Of a stretch of 64,000 nucleotides of DNA, positions 10,164-21,400 are shown piece by piece. Under the pieces are notes generated by a model. It had not been told where the DNA came from and made no database searches. It was given only the letters and a program-made list of their open reading frames with translations. The translations under genes were made by a program, and so were the position numbers. Every line of letters starts with the position of its first letter. Position 1 is the first letter of the stretch. Source of the DNA: Actinoplanes sp. TBRC 11911 (GTDB lineage Bacteria > Actinomycetota > Actinomycetes > Mycobacteriales > Micromonosporaceae). Location: assembly GCF_012933445.1 (NCBI RefSeq), contig NZ_JABBNC010000002.1, forward strand, positions 186,001 to 250,000, read 5' to 3'.

Positions 10164-10752
10164 CATGTCGCAACGTCCCGCTGCGGGACGCGTGACATCG
10201 GCGAAGATTGTCATCGCCGGTGGGTTCGGCGTCGGTAAGACGACGCTGGTCGGATCGGTCTCGGAGATCACCCCGCTGACCACCGAGGCCATCATGACCT
10301 CGGCTGGTGTGGGTGTCGACGACAACCGTCAGGTGCCGGGGAAGATGACGACCACCGTCGCCATGGACTTCGGCCGGATCAGCATCGACCGTGATCTCAT
10401 CCTGTACCTGTTCGGTACCCCCGGCCAGACGCGTTTCTGGTTCATGTGGGACGAACTGGTGCGGGGCGCCATCGGCGCAGTGGTCATGGTCGACACGCGT
10501 CGCCTCGCCGATTGCTTCGCTGCCATTGACTTCTTTGAACATCGCCGCCTCCCATACCTGGTGGCGATCAACTGCTTCGACGGCATGCAGTATCACAATG
10601 TCCAGGACGTCCGGGACGCTCTCGCGATCTCGACCGACGTCCCGGTGGTGAGCTGCGACGCCCGCAACCGTGAGTCGACGAAAAACGTCCTCATCTCGCT
10701 TGTCGAGTATGTGCTGACGATGCGTCGCTCGCGTGCGGTAGCGCCCGCCTGA
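10144..10752 (+). CDS. cvnD: Conservon small GTPase (CvnD type)
   Basis: This is a 202-residue Ras-like P-loop protein. Walker A GGFGVGKTT lies near residues 26-34. The switch/DxxG-equivalent region is LYLFGTPGQTRFWFMW. The usual NKxD motif is replaced by INCFDG, as in other conservon GTPases. It would act as a molecular switch downstream of the kinase/Roadblock complex. GTG 10144 lies inside cvnC; an internal ATG at 10165 is a possible alternative start. A strong hairpin at 10764-10793 ends the operon. No cytochrome P450 gene (cvnE of some conservons) follows. Confidence 0.92.
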   Translation: MDFAGSDMSQRPAAGRVTSAKIVIAGGFGVGKTTLVGSVSEITPLTTEAIMTSAGVGVDDNRQVPGKMTTTVAMDFGRISIDRDLILYLFGTPGQTRFWFMWDELVRGAIGAVVMVDTRRLADCFAAIDFFEHRRLPYLVAINCFDGMQYHNVQDVRDALAISTDVPVVSCDARNRESTKNVLISLVEYVLTMRRSRAVAPA

Positions 10753-10763
10753 CGATCGGTTGA

Positions 10764-10793
10764 AGCCCCGCTCCGCCGTGCCGGAGCGGGGCT
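10764..10793 (+). terminator. Hairpin terminator of the conservon operon
   Basis: A perfect 12-bp inverted repeat (arms 10764-10775 and 10782-10793, AGCCCCGCTCCG and its complement) with a 6-nt loop starts 11 nt after the cvnD stop. There is no T-run, which is common for actinobacterial terminators. Confidence 0.75.
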
Positions 10794-10830
10794 GAGCTAG
10801 CCGCGCTCGATCGCGCGTGCGCCGCTGAAA

Positions 10831-10897
10831 GTTGATGAGTTCAGGCTGCGGCCGACGACGGCTTCGCCGGCGGCGCCCGCAGCCTGAACTCATCAAC
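10831..10897. repeat. 21-bp perfect inverted repeat between convergent genes
   Basis: The arms 10831-10851 and 10877-10897 are exact complements (GTTGATGAGTTCAGGCTGCGG), separated by 25 bp. They lie in the 251-bp gap between cvnD (+) and the 752-residue gene (-), between two separate terminator hairpins. The arms are much less GC-rich than the surroundings. This could be a REP/MITE-like element or an extra bidirectional terminator; I saw no second copy in the window. Confidence 0.7.
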
Positions 10898-10935
10898 GCG
10901 GCAACGCGCTCCTCGCTGAATTGTCGTTACGTGGA

Positions 10936-10964
10936 AACGGCCGGGAGCGTTGCTCCCGGCCGTT
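10936..10964 (-). terminator. Hairpin terminator of the 752-residue gene
   Basis: A perfect 13-bp stem (10936-10948 and 10952-10964) with a 3-nt loop lies about 40 bp beyond the stop of the minus-strand gene that ends at 11004. On the plus strand it is followed by CTTT, so it may terminate in both directions. Confidence 0.7.
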
Positions 10965-11003
10965 CTTTACATGGCCGCCCGTGTCACCCGGCGGCCGGTA
11001 GGC

Positions 11004-13262
11004 TCAGCGGCCCCCGCCGTAGCCGGCGCCGCTGTTGCGGAAGTCGTCGGCCGGCTGGCCGTCGCGCGTGAAGTCCCAGCCGCCCGCTGCCTCACGGCCC
11101 GGGCGGCCGCCCATCGCGAAGCCGCCGATCTCCTGACCCCGCCGCCAGCCGCGGAAGTAACCCGTGGTGTGGGCGGCGATGCTGGCGGCGTCACGAACGA
11201 TGCGTAGCGGCCGCTCGTCGCGCATCGGGGCGCCGGGCACCAGGTTGGCCTGGGGCACCCGCTTCGGCAGCCCTGCGGCCGTCTCAGACGCCACCTCGGG
11301 GGTGGACGCCTTCTCCGCCGCCCGCCAGCCGCTGTCGTTCGGGTTGGCCCACTCCAGGTTGGTCGGCGCGTCGTCGGTGTGGCCGGTGAACCAGGCCGAG
11401 CGGGCCGCCGCGAAGATGAGCAGGTCGCCGTCGCTGCTGTCGGCCGGGACCGGCGGCGTGACGCTGCGTTCCAGCGCGGTGATCGTGGTGCCGGTGGGGG
11501 CCGGGGCGCTACCGCCTCGCCGGGCGCCGTTGCGGCGGCCGCCGCGCTCCTCGCCCTCGATCAGACGCAGTGCCGGCGGGTCGCTCACCGGCGGCAGGTC
11601 GGTCACCGTGGCGTCGAGGTTGGCGGCCAGCTGCGACTCGACCAGGCGCAGCGCGGGCGGCTCCTTCGGCATGTCCTGCCACGGCGGCTTCACCCGGCCG
11701 TCGGTGGGCGGCGAGCTCGTCGACGCGGCGGGCAGGTCGTCGCCGGCGCTGTTGAGCAGCGGCCAGTTCGCCCGGGAGCCGGGCTCGGCGGTCTCCGCCG
11801 GGCGCTGGGCCGGCATCGGCAGCGAGAAGTCCGTGGGGCTGCTCGGGTCCCCGGTGGACGGCGGCCGGGCCGGGGTGGACGGCCGCGGCGGGATCACCGT
11901 GCGCTGGCGCTCGGCGCGAGCGTTGTTGATCGCCGCGTTGGTGAGCGTGGCGCGGAACGGCTGACCGCTGTCGGCCGGGGTGAGCGGGCCGGCCGGGGAC
12001 GCCGGCGCGGCGGGCGGGGCCGAGGTGGGCGTCATCCGCGCGGCCGGCGCCGACGTCGGCGCCGGGGCGGGCCGTGAACCGGGTGTGATCGGTGTCATGC
12101 CCGGCGGGGGCGGCGGCACCGACACCGGGCGGTTGCCCGGTGCGGGCGCGCGGTTCGGGAAGGCGGCCGCGGCGGCCGGGACCACCGGCGGCGGCGCGAC
12201 CGGACGCGGCGCCGTGGGCGGTGGCGCGATCGGGTCGGGCGCCGCGGGCGGCGTGTTGAGCGGGTGCGGCGTCACCGGGCCGGCACCGGCCGTGGACGGC
12301 TCGGTGCGGCCGCGGCGGCCGAACGACTGGATGGGGGTGGGCTCGGCGCTCTTGCGGGCGGCACGACGGCCCACACCGGACGTCGACGGCGTGCTGCGGC
12401 TCGCGATCGTGCTGATCAGCGACGCACAGGCCGCGTCGCTGGCGCGGACCGCGGCGATCGCCTGCCGGACCGTCTCGGCCGCGGCCGGAGCCAGCGACTT
12501 GTTGACGCCGCCGCGGCGCGGCGACTCGCTGATCGCGACGTGCAGCGCGGTGACCGCGGCGATCAACTCGTCCTCGGTGCCGGCGCCGGCCCGGATCAGC
12601 TCGGTCGCCACGTCCTCGGCGACGCGCTCGGACGAGCCGCCGTGCGAGGTCAGCCGGCCCGGTTCGGGCAGCGCGTCCAGCACGGCCAGCGCCAGCGGGT
12701 GCGCGGGGTCGGGATAGGCCCGCAGGGCGGCGGGGTAGAGCTCGCGCAGCGTCTCGCGCAGCGCGGTGGCGGCCGCGTGCCGGCCACTGAGCAGGGCCAC
12801 GTGCGCGGCCAGGACCGGCTTGTAGCTCACCAGCTCACGCGGGACCGGCAGGTTGACCGCGCCGAGGGCGCCGGCCTGCAACGCGCGAGCCAGGCCGACC
12901 GCGCGACGGGCGGCCGGCGGGGCCTGCATCTCTTCGACGGAGTCGTCGTCGGCGAAGCGCTCGGCGAAGTCGTCGGTGGTGTCGTCGTCGGCCACCACCA
13001 GCGGGCGGCCGGCGGCGGTGAGCAACGAGGTGACTAGGTGGTCGTCGCTGTCGGCGGCCACCGCGGCGTCAGTGAACCCACTCGTCCGTTCCACGAGCAG
13101 CGAGCCGAACGCGGCATAACCAGCCGGATCGTCGCTGATCTCATGGACGCCGAGCAGCCGGCCTGCGTCGTCCACCACGGCGATGGTCAGTTGGGCGGCC
13201 GAGGCCGCACGCACCGATTCATCAGCCGACGCCAGACCGCAGTACACGCGCACGAGCGCCAC
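11004..13262 (-). CDS. Uncharacterised 752-residue protein: IS110-like N-terminus, conservon-kinase-like tail
   Basis: I do not recognise this protein as a named family. GTG 13262 follows a GGAGGA site. Residues 1-95 resemble the RuvC-like N-terminal fold of IS110 transposases (VYCGLAS, LTIAVVDDAGRLLGVHEI, DPAGYAAFGSLL, AAGRPLVVAD), but the first catalytic Asp position is Ala. Residues 100-310 are helical. Residues 310-610 are Pro/Ala-rich and probably disordered. The last 140 residues copy the tail of the conservon kinase at 5758-9294: LLIFAAARSAWFTG, W..A...GWRAAEKA, AGLPKRVPQANLVPG and a final YFRGWRRG. It lies on the opposite strand from the conservon, converging on it. It is probably cytoplasmic, as no TM or signal is seen. 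The shared tail suggests a common binding partner. Confidence 0.8.
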   Translation of the reverse strand: MALVRVYCGLASADESVRAASAAQLTIAVVDDAGRLLGVHEISDDPAGYAAFGSLLVERTSGFTDAAVAADSDDHLVTSLLTAAGRPLVVADDDTTDDFAERFADDDSVEEMQAPPAARRAVGLARALQAGALGAVNLPVPRELVSYKPVLAAHVALLSGRHAAATALRETLRELYPAALRAYPDPAHPLALAVLDALPEPGRLTSHGGSSERVAEDVATELIRAGAGTEDELIAAVTALHVAISESPRRGGVNKSLAPAAAETVRQAIAAVRASDAACASLISTIASRSTPSTSGVGRRAARKSAEPTPIQSFGRRGRTEPSTAGAGPVTPHPLNTPPAAPDPIAPPPTAPRPVAPPPVVPAAAAAFPNRAPAPGNRPVSVPPPPPGMTPITPGSRPAPAPTSAPAARMTPTSAPPAAPASPAGPLTPADSGQPFRATLTNAAINNARAERQRTVIPPRPSTPARPPSTGDPSSPTDFSLPMPAQRPAETAEPGSRANWPLLNSAGDDLPAASTSSPPTDGRVKPPWQDMPKEPPALRLVESQLAANLDATVTDLPPVSDPPALRLIEGEERGGRRNGARRGGSAPAPTGTTITALERSVTPPVPADSSDGDLLIFAAARSAWFTGHTDDAPTNLEWANPNDSGWRAAEKASTPEVASETAAGLPKRVPQANLVPGAPMRDERPLRIVRDAASIAAHTTGYFRGWRRGQEIGGFAMGGRPGREAAGGWDFTRDGQPADDFRNSGAGYGGGR

Positions 13263-13325
13263 GGCGTCGTCCTCCTCCCCGGGACTGCTGTATTAAGCCA
13301 AGCAATGATGGTCCCTGCTGAGGGG

Positions 13326-14198
13326 TCAGTCGCGCCAGTCCACAACGGCAGAGATCTTGCCAATTACCGAACGCCAGCCGAGGCTCGCCTGCTGTGCCCC
13401 GATCTTCTTCAACTTCCGGCGCCCGAAGAACCCGCCCATACCACCGCTTTCCGCGGACCTCAGGGACTCGTCCAGGTCATCGAGGGGCGAGCCCGCGTTC
13501 AGGGCCAGGATCACCGGCTTGAGCCGGAGTGCGTAACCCAGGTCCCGGGCGACCTCGCCCGCGGCGATGAGGAGCGGCAGGTCCCATGTGTCATGCCCGC
13601 CGCGCAGGTTCTCCACCACGAGGTCCAGCTCGTAGCGGTCGTCCGGCTGCGGGTCGATGTCGGTCGACTGTACCCGGTCGGCCACGGTGGCCCAGGAGTC
13701 GAGTTGTGCGAGGTCGTGCGGAGCACCCGAACGAATGAAGGAGACCAGCGACTCGGGTGTCTTGAACGCCAGCAGCTTGCCCTTGTGGCTGAGGAACATC
13801 GGCACCTCCTCGTCGGCCGCCGGATCTTCCTCCTCCTCGTCCTTTTCGTCCTCGAAGTCGGCCGGGTCGGGCTCGTCGGCGTCCGCCGTCTTCCCGTCCT
13901 TATCGGCCTCACCCTGCTCGAGCAGCGCCTGGAACTCCTCGTCGACGATGACCTCTTCCTCGTCGTCGTGGCGCGCGCCGCCCTTGCGGGCGTCGAACGG
14001 GTCTTCCTCCTCGGCCTCGATCTCCGTCGGCGTCAACTCGGAGGCCTTCCGATACGCACGCAGCGTCAGCCCGACGCCACCGGGGAGTGCGATCTCCACG
14101 GGCGCGATGCGAACCTCTTCCCACAGCGCGGGCCCGGAGAGCCCGGATGCGGACTGCTCGGGCGCGGACGCCTCGGGCTCGTCGGACTGGCTGGTCAC
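13326..14198 (-). CDS. Conserved hypothetical protein with acidic linker
   Basis: This 290-residue protein starts at GTG 14198, just after GGAGGTCACC. Residues 1-50 form a small beta-type segment (LWEEVRIAPVEIALPGGVGLTLRAY). Residues 55-130 are an extremely acidic low-complexity stretch with runs of Glu/Asp. Residues 130-290 are a folded region (MFLSHKGKLLAFKTPESLVSF, LAQLDSWATVADRV, YELDLVVENLRGG) ending in a basic helix and W-rich tail. No enzyme motif or TM is visible. Similar actinobacterial proteins are often mislabelled DNA primase; nothing here supports a primase. It is upstream of the 752-residue gene by 63 nt and may share its transcript. Confidence 0.75.
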   Translation of the reverse strand: MTSQSDEPEASAPEQSASGLSGPALWEEVRIAPVEIALPGGVGLTLRAYRKASELTPTEIEAEEEDPFDARKGGARHDDEEEVIVDEEFQALLEQGEADKDGKTADADEPDPADFEDEKDEEEEDPAADEEVPMFLSHKGKLLAFKTPESLVSFIRSGAPHDLAQLDSWATVADRVQSTDIDPQPDDRYELDLVVENLRGGHDTWDLPLLIAAGEVARDLGYALRLKPVILALNAGSPLDDLDESLRSAESGGMGGFFGRRKLKKIGAQQASLGWRSVIGKISAVVDWRD

Positions 14199-14268
14199 GG
14201 TGACCTCCGGGTTGATTCTGCCTGCGAAAACGATGAGTCTGACGACACACCCTAGTGGGCGAGCCTGG

Positions 14269-15271
14269 TCAGAAACCTTTCGGGTGCCAGACCGTCTTGG
14301 TCTCCAGAAGCGCGGTCATCGGCCGTACCCCGGGGTCGGCGGTGAAGTCCGGCACACCGGCCGCCGGGCGGATCACCCGCTTGAGTGTCCCCGAGGCGGA
14401 ACGCTCCAGGTCGGTGGCCAGATCGGTGTCGTCGAGGCCGGTCAGGTCGAGGGCGTTGACGTCGTCGTGCGAGGCCAGCCAGGGTGCGACCTCCGCGGAG
14501 TGTCCGGTCAGCACGTTCACCACGCCGGCCGGGACGTCGGAGGTGGCGAGGGCCTCGGCGAGCGTGATGGCGATCTGGGCGGCGGGTGTGATGACCACCA
14601 CGGTGTTGCCGGTGACGATCGCCGGCGCGATCACGCTGGCGAGGCCGAGCAGCGAGGCCGGCGCGGTCACCGCGACGACGCCGGTCGGCTCCGGCGCGGA
14701 GAGGTTGAAGAACGGCCCGGCCACCGGGTTCGCGTTGCCGGCGACCTGCGCGATCTTGTCGGACCAGCCCGCGTACCAGACCCAGCGGTCGATGGTGGCG
14801 TCCAGCTCGGCGGTGCTCACCCCGAGCGCTTCGAACTCGGCCCGGCGGGCCTCGATCATCTCGGCGATGCGATAGAGGACCTGACCCCGGTTGTACGCGG
14901 TGGCGCCCGCCCACTTGGACTGGGCCTTACGAGCCGCCACCACCGCGTCGCGGGCGTCTTTGCGGGACGCGAGGGCCGCGTTGTCGCCGTCCACCAGATA
15001 CGTCCGTCCTGATTCGCTGCGCGGGAACGCGCCGCCGATGTACAACTTGTACGTTTTGCGCACGGTCAGGCGTCCGGCCGGAACCGCGGCCGGCTCGTCC
15101 GGTTCCTGAGCCGGCTTCGCGGGCGGTGGCGGCGCCGGCACGTCGGCGGCCAGCACCGACCCCGGAGCGGCGGCGGCCCGGGCCCGCTTCGCGGCTTTCT
15201 TGGCAGGCCGGACTGACGCGTCCGCCTCCGGCTCGTCGGCCACGACCGAGGTGGCCACCGGCTTCGCTGAC

Positions 15272-15279
<8 letters not shown>
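14269..15279 (-). CDS. Truncated aldehyde dehydrogenase paralogue without catalytic domain
   Basis: This 336-residue protein has an Ala/Pro/Lys-rich N-terminal segment (1-75). It then has an ALDH oligomerisation/NAD-binding-type region (KLYIGGAFPRSESGRTY, RIAEMIEARRAEFEAL, NLSAPEPTGVVAVTAP, GNTVVVITPA, VPAGVVNVLTG), and then the short C-terminal flap strand. The whole catalytic domain is missing: there is no ELGGK motif and no nucleophilic Cys. It starts with TTG inside the end of the full-length ALDH gene (8-nt overlap). This domain content matches the extra C-terminal domain of ALDH16 enzymes. I infer it binds the upstream ALDH as a structural partner. Confidence 0.85.
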
Positions 15280-16690
<1,411 letters not shown>

Positions 16691-16700
16691 GCGGCAGCCC

Positions 16701-17651
16701 TCAGTCCAAGGTGAAGTAGTCGGGGCCGGCGTAGTGGCCCGTGGTCAGCTTCGTGCGCTGCATCAGCAGGTCGTTGAGCAGCGAGGACGCGCCGAACCGG
16801 AACCAGGCCGGGTCGAGCCAGTCGTCGCCGACCGTCTCGTTGATCAGCACCAGGTACTTGATGGCGTCCTTCGTCGTCCGGATGCCGCCGGCCGGCTTGA
16901 CACCCACCTGCCGCCCGGTCGCGGCGCGGAAGTCGCGCACCGCCTCCAGCATCACCAGCGTCACCGGCAGCGTGGCGGCGACCGGCACCTTCCCGGTGGA
17001 GGTCTTGATGAAGTCGGCCCCGGCGAGCATCGCCAGCCAGGAGGCGCGGCGGACGTTGTCGTAGGTGGAAAGCTCGCCGGTCTCCAGGATGACCTTGAGA
17101 TGGGCGTCCCCGCAGGCACTCTTCACCGCGACGATCTCGTCGAAGACCTTCGGATAGTCGCCGGCCAGGAACGCGCCCCGGCTGATCACCATGTCGATCT
17201 CGTCGGCGCCGCCGGCCACCGCGTCGCGCGTGTCGGCGAGCTTGACCTCGAGCGGCGCCTGCCCGGACGGGAAGGCGGTGGCGACGCTGGCCAGGTGCAC
17301 ACCGCTGCCGGCCAGGACCTCGGCGGCGACCGGAACCATCGCCGGGTAGACGCAGACCGCGGCCACCGGCGGGCAGCTGGGGTCGGCCGGGTCGGGCCGC
17401 AGCGCCTTCGCCGACAGCGCACGCACCTTGCCCGGGGTGTCGGCGCCCTCGAGCGTGGTGAGGTCGACCATCCGGATGGCGAGGTCGATCGCCTGGGCCT
17501 TGGCGGTCGTCTTCACCGACCGGGTGCCGAGCGCCGCCGTCCTGGCCTCGACGCCGACCTTGTCGACCCCGGGCAGTCCGTGCAGGAATGTCCGGAGGCC
17601 GGCGGCGGAATCGGGCAGGCCGGACAGGCTGGGGGTCGCTGTCACAGTCAT
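16701..17651 (-). CDS. deoC: Deoxyribose-phosphate aldolase
   Basis: This enzyme cleaves 2-deoxyribose-5-phosphate to glyceraldehyde-3-phosphate and acetaldehyde. It has 316 residues. The Schiff-base lysine is in FIKTSTGK near residue 214, and the second active-site lysine is in VGVKPAGGIR. AVCVYPAMV and the Asp in DEIDMVI are also present. It heads a three-gene operon with the two ALDH genes. It is divergent from upp with 59 nt between start codons. With deoA and a pentomutase it would complete catabolism of the deoxyribose of nucleosides. Confidence 0.95.
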   Translation of the reverse strand: MTVTATPSLSGLPDSAAGLRTFLHGLPGVDKVGVEARTAALGTRSVKTTAKAQAIDLAIRMVDLTTLEGADTPGKVRALSAKALRPDPADPSCPPVAAVCVYPAMVPVAAEVLAGSGVHLASVATAFPSGQAPLEVKLADTRDAVAGGADEIDMVISRGAFLAGDYPKVFDEIVAVKSACGDAHLKVILETGELSTYDNVRRASWLAMLAGADFIKTSTGKVPVAATLPVTLVMLEAVRDFRAATGRQVGVKPAGGIRTTKDAIKYLVLINETVGDDWLDPAWFRFGASSLLNDLLMQRTKLTTGHYAGPDYFTLD

Positions 17652-17710
17652 GAAAACGATTCTACGCAGCCCCGGAGCAGGTGATCTTGAATGCCCGGTA
17701 GGTTGTCGGC

Positions 17711-18343
17711 GTGGACGTACTCGTCGTAGATCACCCGCTCGCCCAGACCCGGCTCACCGCGATGCGGAACGCGGAGACCGATTCGAGCGTCTTCCGTGCC
17801 GCCCTGGACGAGCTGACGACCATGATCGTGTATGAGGCTGCCCGCTCGTTCCCCACCGAGCAGTACGAGATCAGCACCCCGGTGGCGCCCACCCAGGGCA
17901 TCCGCCTGGCCAACCCGCCGCTGATCGTGCCGGTGCTGCGGGCCGGGCTGGGCATGGCCAACGCCGCGCTGGGGCTGCTGCCCGAGTCGTCGATGGGCTT
18001 CGTGGGCCTGGCCCGCGACGAGGAAACCTTCGAGCCTCGGGCGTACATGGAGTCGCTGCCCGGCGACCTCGCCGGCCAGGCGGTGCTGGTGCTCGACCCG
18101 ATGCTGGCCACCGGCGGTTCGCTGATGCACTGCGTGCAGCTGCTGGTCGACCGTGGCTGCACCGACGTGACCGTCTGCTGCGTGCTGGCCGCGCCCGAGG
18201 GCATCGACCGGCTGGACCGGTCCGGGTTGCCGTTGCGCCTGGTCACCGCCGCCATCGACCAGGGCCTCAACGACAAGGCGTACATCGTGCCCGGCCTCGG
18301 CGACGCCGGCGACCGCCAGTTCGGCGGCATGCGGCGGTTCTGA
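17711..18343 (+). CDS. upp: Uracil phosphoribosyltransferase
   Basis: This enzyme converts uracil and PRPP to UMP. The 210-residue length is standard. The PRPP loop [12 protein letters not shown] is near residue 128, the N-terminal [15 protein letters not shown] and [11 protein letters not shown]-like blocks are present ([11 protein letters not shown]), and the uracil-binding C-terminus [16 protein letters not shown] is intact. The GTG start is used. It fits with the pyrimidine salvage genes at the start of the window. Confidence 0.97.
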   Translation: MDVLVVDHPLAQTRLTAMRNAETDSSVFRAALDELTTMIVYEAARSFPTEQYEISTPVAPTQGIRLANPPLIVPVLRAGLGMANAALGLLPESSMGFVGLARDEETFEPRAYMESLPGDLAGQAVLVLDPMLATGGSLMHCVQLLVDRGCTDVTVCCVLAAPEGIDRLDRSGLPLRLVTAAIDQGLNDKAYIVPGLGDAGDRQFGGMRRF

Positions 18344-18402
18344 CCACGGACGAGTGGAGTTCATTTCCCGTTTACCGCCTCTGCTAGTTTCGGCCCCTTG
18401 CC

Positions 18403-18418
18403 GGTGCCTCCAGGCACC
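18403..18418 (+). terminator. Short hairpin after upp
   Basis: A 7-bp inverted repeat (GGTGCCT and AGGCACC) with a 2-nt loop lies 60 nt after upp and 27 nt before the next start codon. It may be the upp terminator or part of the leader of the glycosyltransferase gene. Confidence 0.35.
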
Positions 18419-18444
18419 AAGGTCGATCCGGGAGGGCGTGGGGA

Positions 18445-21400
18445 ATGGGCTCCGTGCTGAGCGTCGTCGTGCCGATCTACAACGTCGCTCCGTACCTGGA
18501 GGAATGTCTCGCCTCGGTCGCGGCGCAGTACCACCGGCACCTAGAAGTGATCATGGTGGACGACGGCTCGACGGATGACAGCGGTGCGATCGCTGCCGCG
18601 TTCGCCGAACGGGACCGGCGGTTCATCCTGGTCACCCAGGCGAACGCCGGGCTGGGCGCGGCCCGTAACACCGGGACCAGGCACGCGACCGGTGACTATC
18701 TGATGTTCGTGGACAGCGACGACGTCCTGCCCCCGTACGCGGCGGAGTTGTTGATCTCCTCGATCGAGGCCACCGGGTCGGATTTCGCCTGCGGCAACGT
18801 GCTGCGGCTGACCAGCCGGGGCCTGCATCAGTCCGGGCTGCACAAGACGCCGTTCGCCACGACCAGGCTCGGCACGCACGTGAGCCGGCACTCCTCGCTG
18901 ATGGACGACCGCACCGCGTGGAACAAGGTGTTCCGGCGCTCCTTCTGGGACGCGCACGAGCTGGCCTTCCCCGAAGGGGTGCTCTACGAGGACATTCCGG
19001 TGACCGTCCCGGCGCACGTGCTGGCCAAGTCGGTGGATGTGCTGGACGTGCCGGTCTACTACTGGCGCGAGCGCGAGGGCGCGGAAAAGTCGATCACGCA
19101 GCGCCGCGGCGAGGTGCGTGGCTTCCTCGACCGTCTGGCCGGCGTCCGCGAGGTCAGCCGGTTCCTGGGCGAGCAACGCCAGCGTAAGCTCAAGCGGATC
19201 TACGACGGGTCCGTCCTCACCGGCGACCTGATGATCTTCATGCGCGAGCTGCCGCGAGCCGGCGACGACTTCCGGGAGGCGTTCCTCGACGGCTGCCACG
19301 AGTTCCTGGACACCGTCGACGCCAGGGTGTTCGACGAGTTGCCCGCCCAGCAGCGCGTGCTGTGGCAGCTGGTCCGCAAGCGGATGCTCGCCGAACTGCT
19401 GGAGATCGTTCCGACGATCCGGGCCCGGCACGGCATCGTCCGCAAGGGCCTGTCCCGCTACCACAACCTGATGTATCTCGACGACGACCTGCCGGAGCTG
19501 CCGAGGTCGCTGTTCGCCGCCGGCACCCCGCACCCGCGTACCAAGCTGCACGAGGCGTACTGGCGGCGTGGGAAGCTGCACCTGCGCGGCCACGCCTTCA
19601 TCCCGTCGCAGCCGGCCACGCACGCCTGGTCGACCACCCGGCTGATCTGGCTCAAGAGCGACGCGGGCGATCGCACCAAGCGCATCCCGCTGACCGCGCG
19701 AAAGTGCACCGACGCCACCGCCGAGCACGGCACCGCGTCCGTGTCGTACGACTGGTCCGGCTTCGCGGCCGAGATCGCCGCCGATCAGCTCCGCGGCCCG
19801 GACGGCACGTGGCGGGACGAGGTGTGGACGGTCCACATCGGCGTGCTCGGTCTCGGTCAGAAGAGCCGCGGGCCGTTCGAGGTGGGCGAGCACGCGAATC
19901 CGATCAAGCTGACCAGCCTCTATGTCGACCGGGACGTTCGCATCACCCCGGTGGTCTCGGACGGCCGTCTCCGGCTGCACGTGGAGCATGTCGGCGCCCG
20001 GGTCACCGGCGGCGGCGTGGACGGCGACTCGCTGGAGATCCACGGTCAGGTCACCCGTGCCGACCCGCGGCCCGAGACGGCCCGGCTGTCGCGTACGTCG
20101 GGGGTGGTCTGGGGCAGTTATCCGGTGCACCTGGACGGCGACCGCTTCTCCTTCCGGGTGCCGCTGGCCGACCTGCAGGCCCACGAGTATCACCGGCCGC
20201 TGCTGGTCGGCGAGCCGGGCGATCGCTGGGACGTCGAGCTGGCCCCGGGCGACGAGCACGCCACGCCGGTCCGGCTGGCCGTGGCCGGCGACTTCGCCTG
20301 GTCGCCGATCTACCTCGGCGGGCGCATGATCGGCATGCACGCGGACGGCAAGGGCCACCCGGTGCTCAGCGCGCAGCCGCCGGTTCCGGCGGTCACGTCG
20401 GTGACCGCCGACGGGACAACCTTCCGGGTGTCCGGCACGCTGCCGCCCGGCGGCTGGGCGCGCATGCGGACCGTGCTGCGGCTGGCCAACGGCCGGGAGC
20501 CGCGGGAGTTCCCGACCACTGTCGACGGCGACACCTGGACGGCGGTCGTCGATCCGCTGTCGGTGGAGTCGTTCGGCGACCGGATCCGGCTGCGGACCGG
20601 GACGTACAACCTGTTGTGCCGGGACGGCGACGGTCCGATCGGGCCGTTGCCGGCGTTCGAGGGCGGCCTGGGCGCCCTGCCGATGGATCTGCCCGCCGAC
20701 CCGGGACGCGTCACGCTGGAGTGGCTCTTCGACGACCGGGTGGTGCTGCGCGTGCGCTCGGCGCTGAAGAACAACGAGCGCGGCAAGTACTTCGGCGCCC
20801 GCAACCGCGAGGAGCTCTACCCCGCACTGCGGCGGGAGCCGCTGCGCGATGCCGTCCTGTACAACAGCTTCACCGGCCGCCAATACTCGGACAGCCCGCG
20901 CGCCGTGCATCGGGAACTGGTCGCCCGGGGCGTGCCGCTCGAGCACATCTGGGCGGTCGTCGACGGTCAGGCGGCGATCCCGCCGACCGCCCGGTCCGTG
21001 GGGCTGTGGCAGCGCGACTGGTACGAAGCGCTCGCCACCAGCCGTTACATCGTGACCAACCAGCACCTGCCGGCGTGGTTCCGGCCCCGCGACGGCCAGG
21101 TGGTGGTGCAGACCTGGCACGGCACCCCGCTCAAGCGCATCGGTTTCGACATCGAGAACCTTCAGTTCGCCGACAAGAAGTACTTCGAAAAACTCGAGGT
21201 CGAGGCCAAGACCTGGACGCATCTGGTGTCGCCGAACCGCTTCAGCACGCCGATCCTCCAGCGCGCGTTCCGCTACGAGGGACGGATGCTGGAGACCGGT
21301 TACCCGCGCAACGACATCCTGTTCGCCGGCGGCGACCGGCGCGAGGCCATCGTTGCCGACGTCCGCCGGCGCCTCGCGCTGCCGGCGGGCAAGAAGGTGA

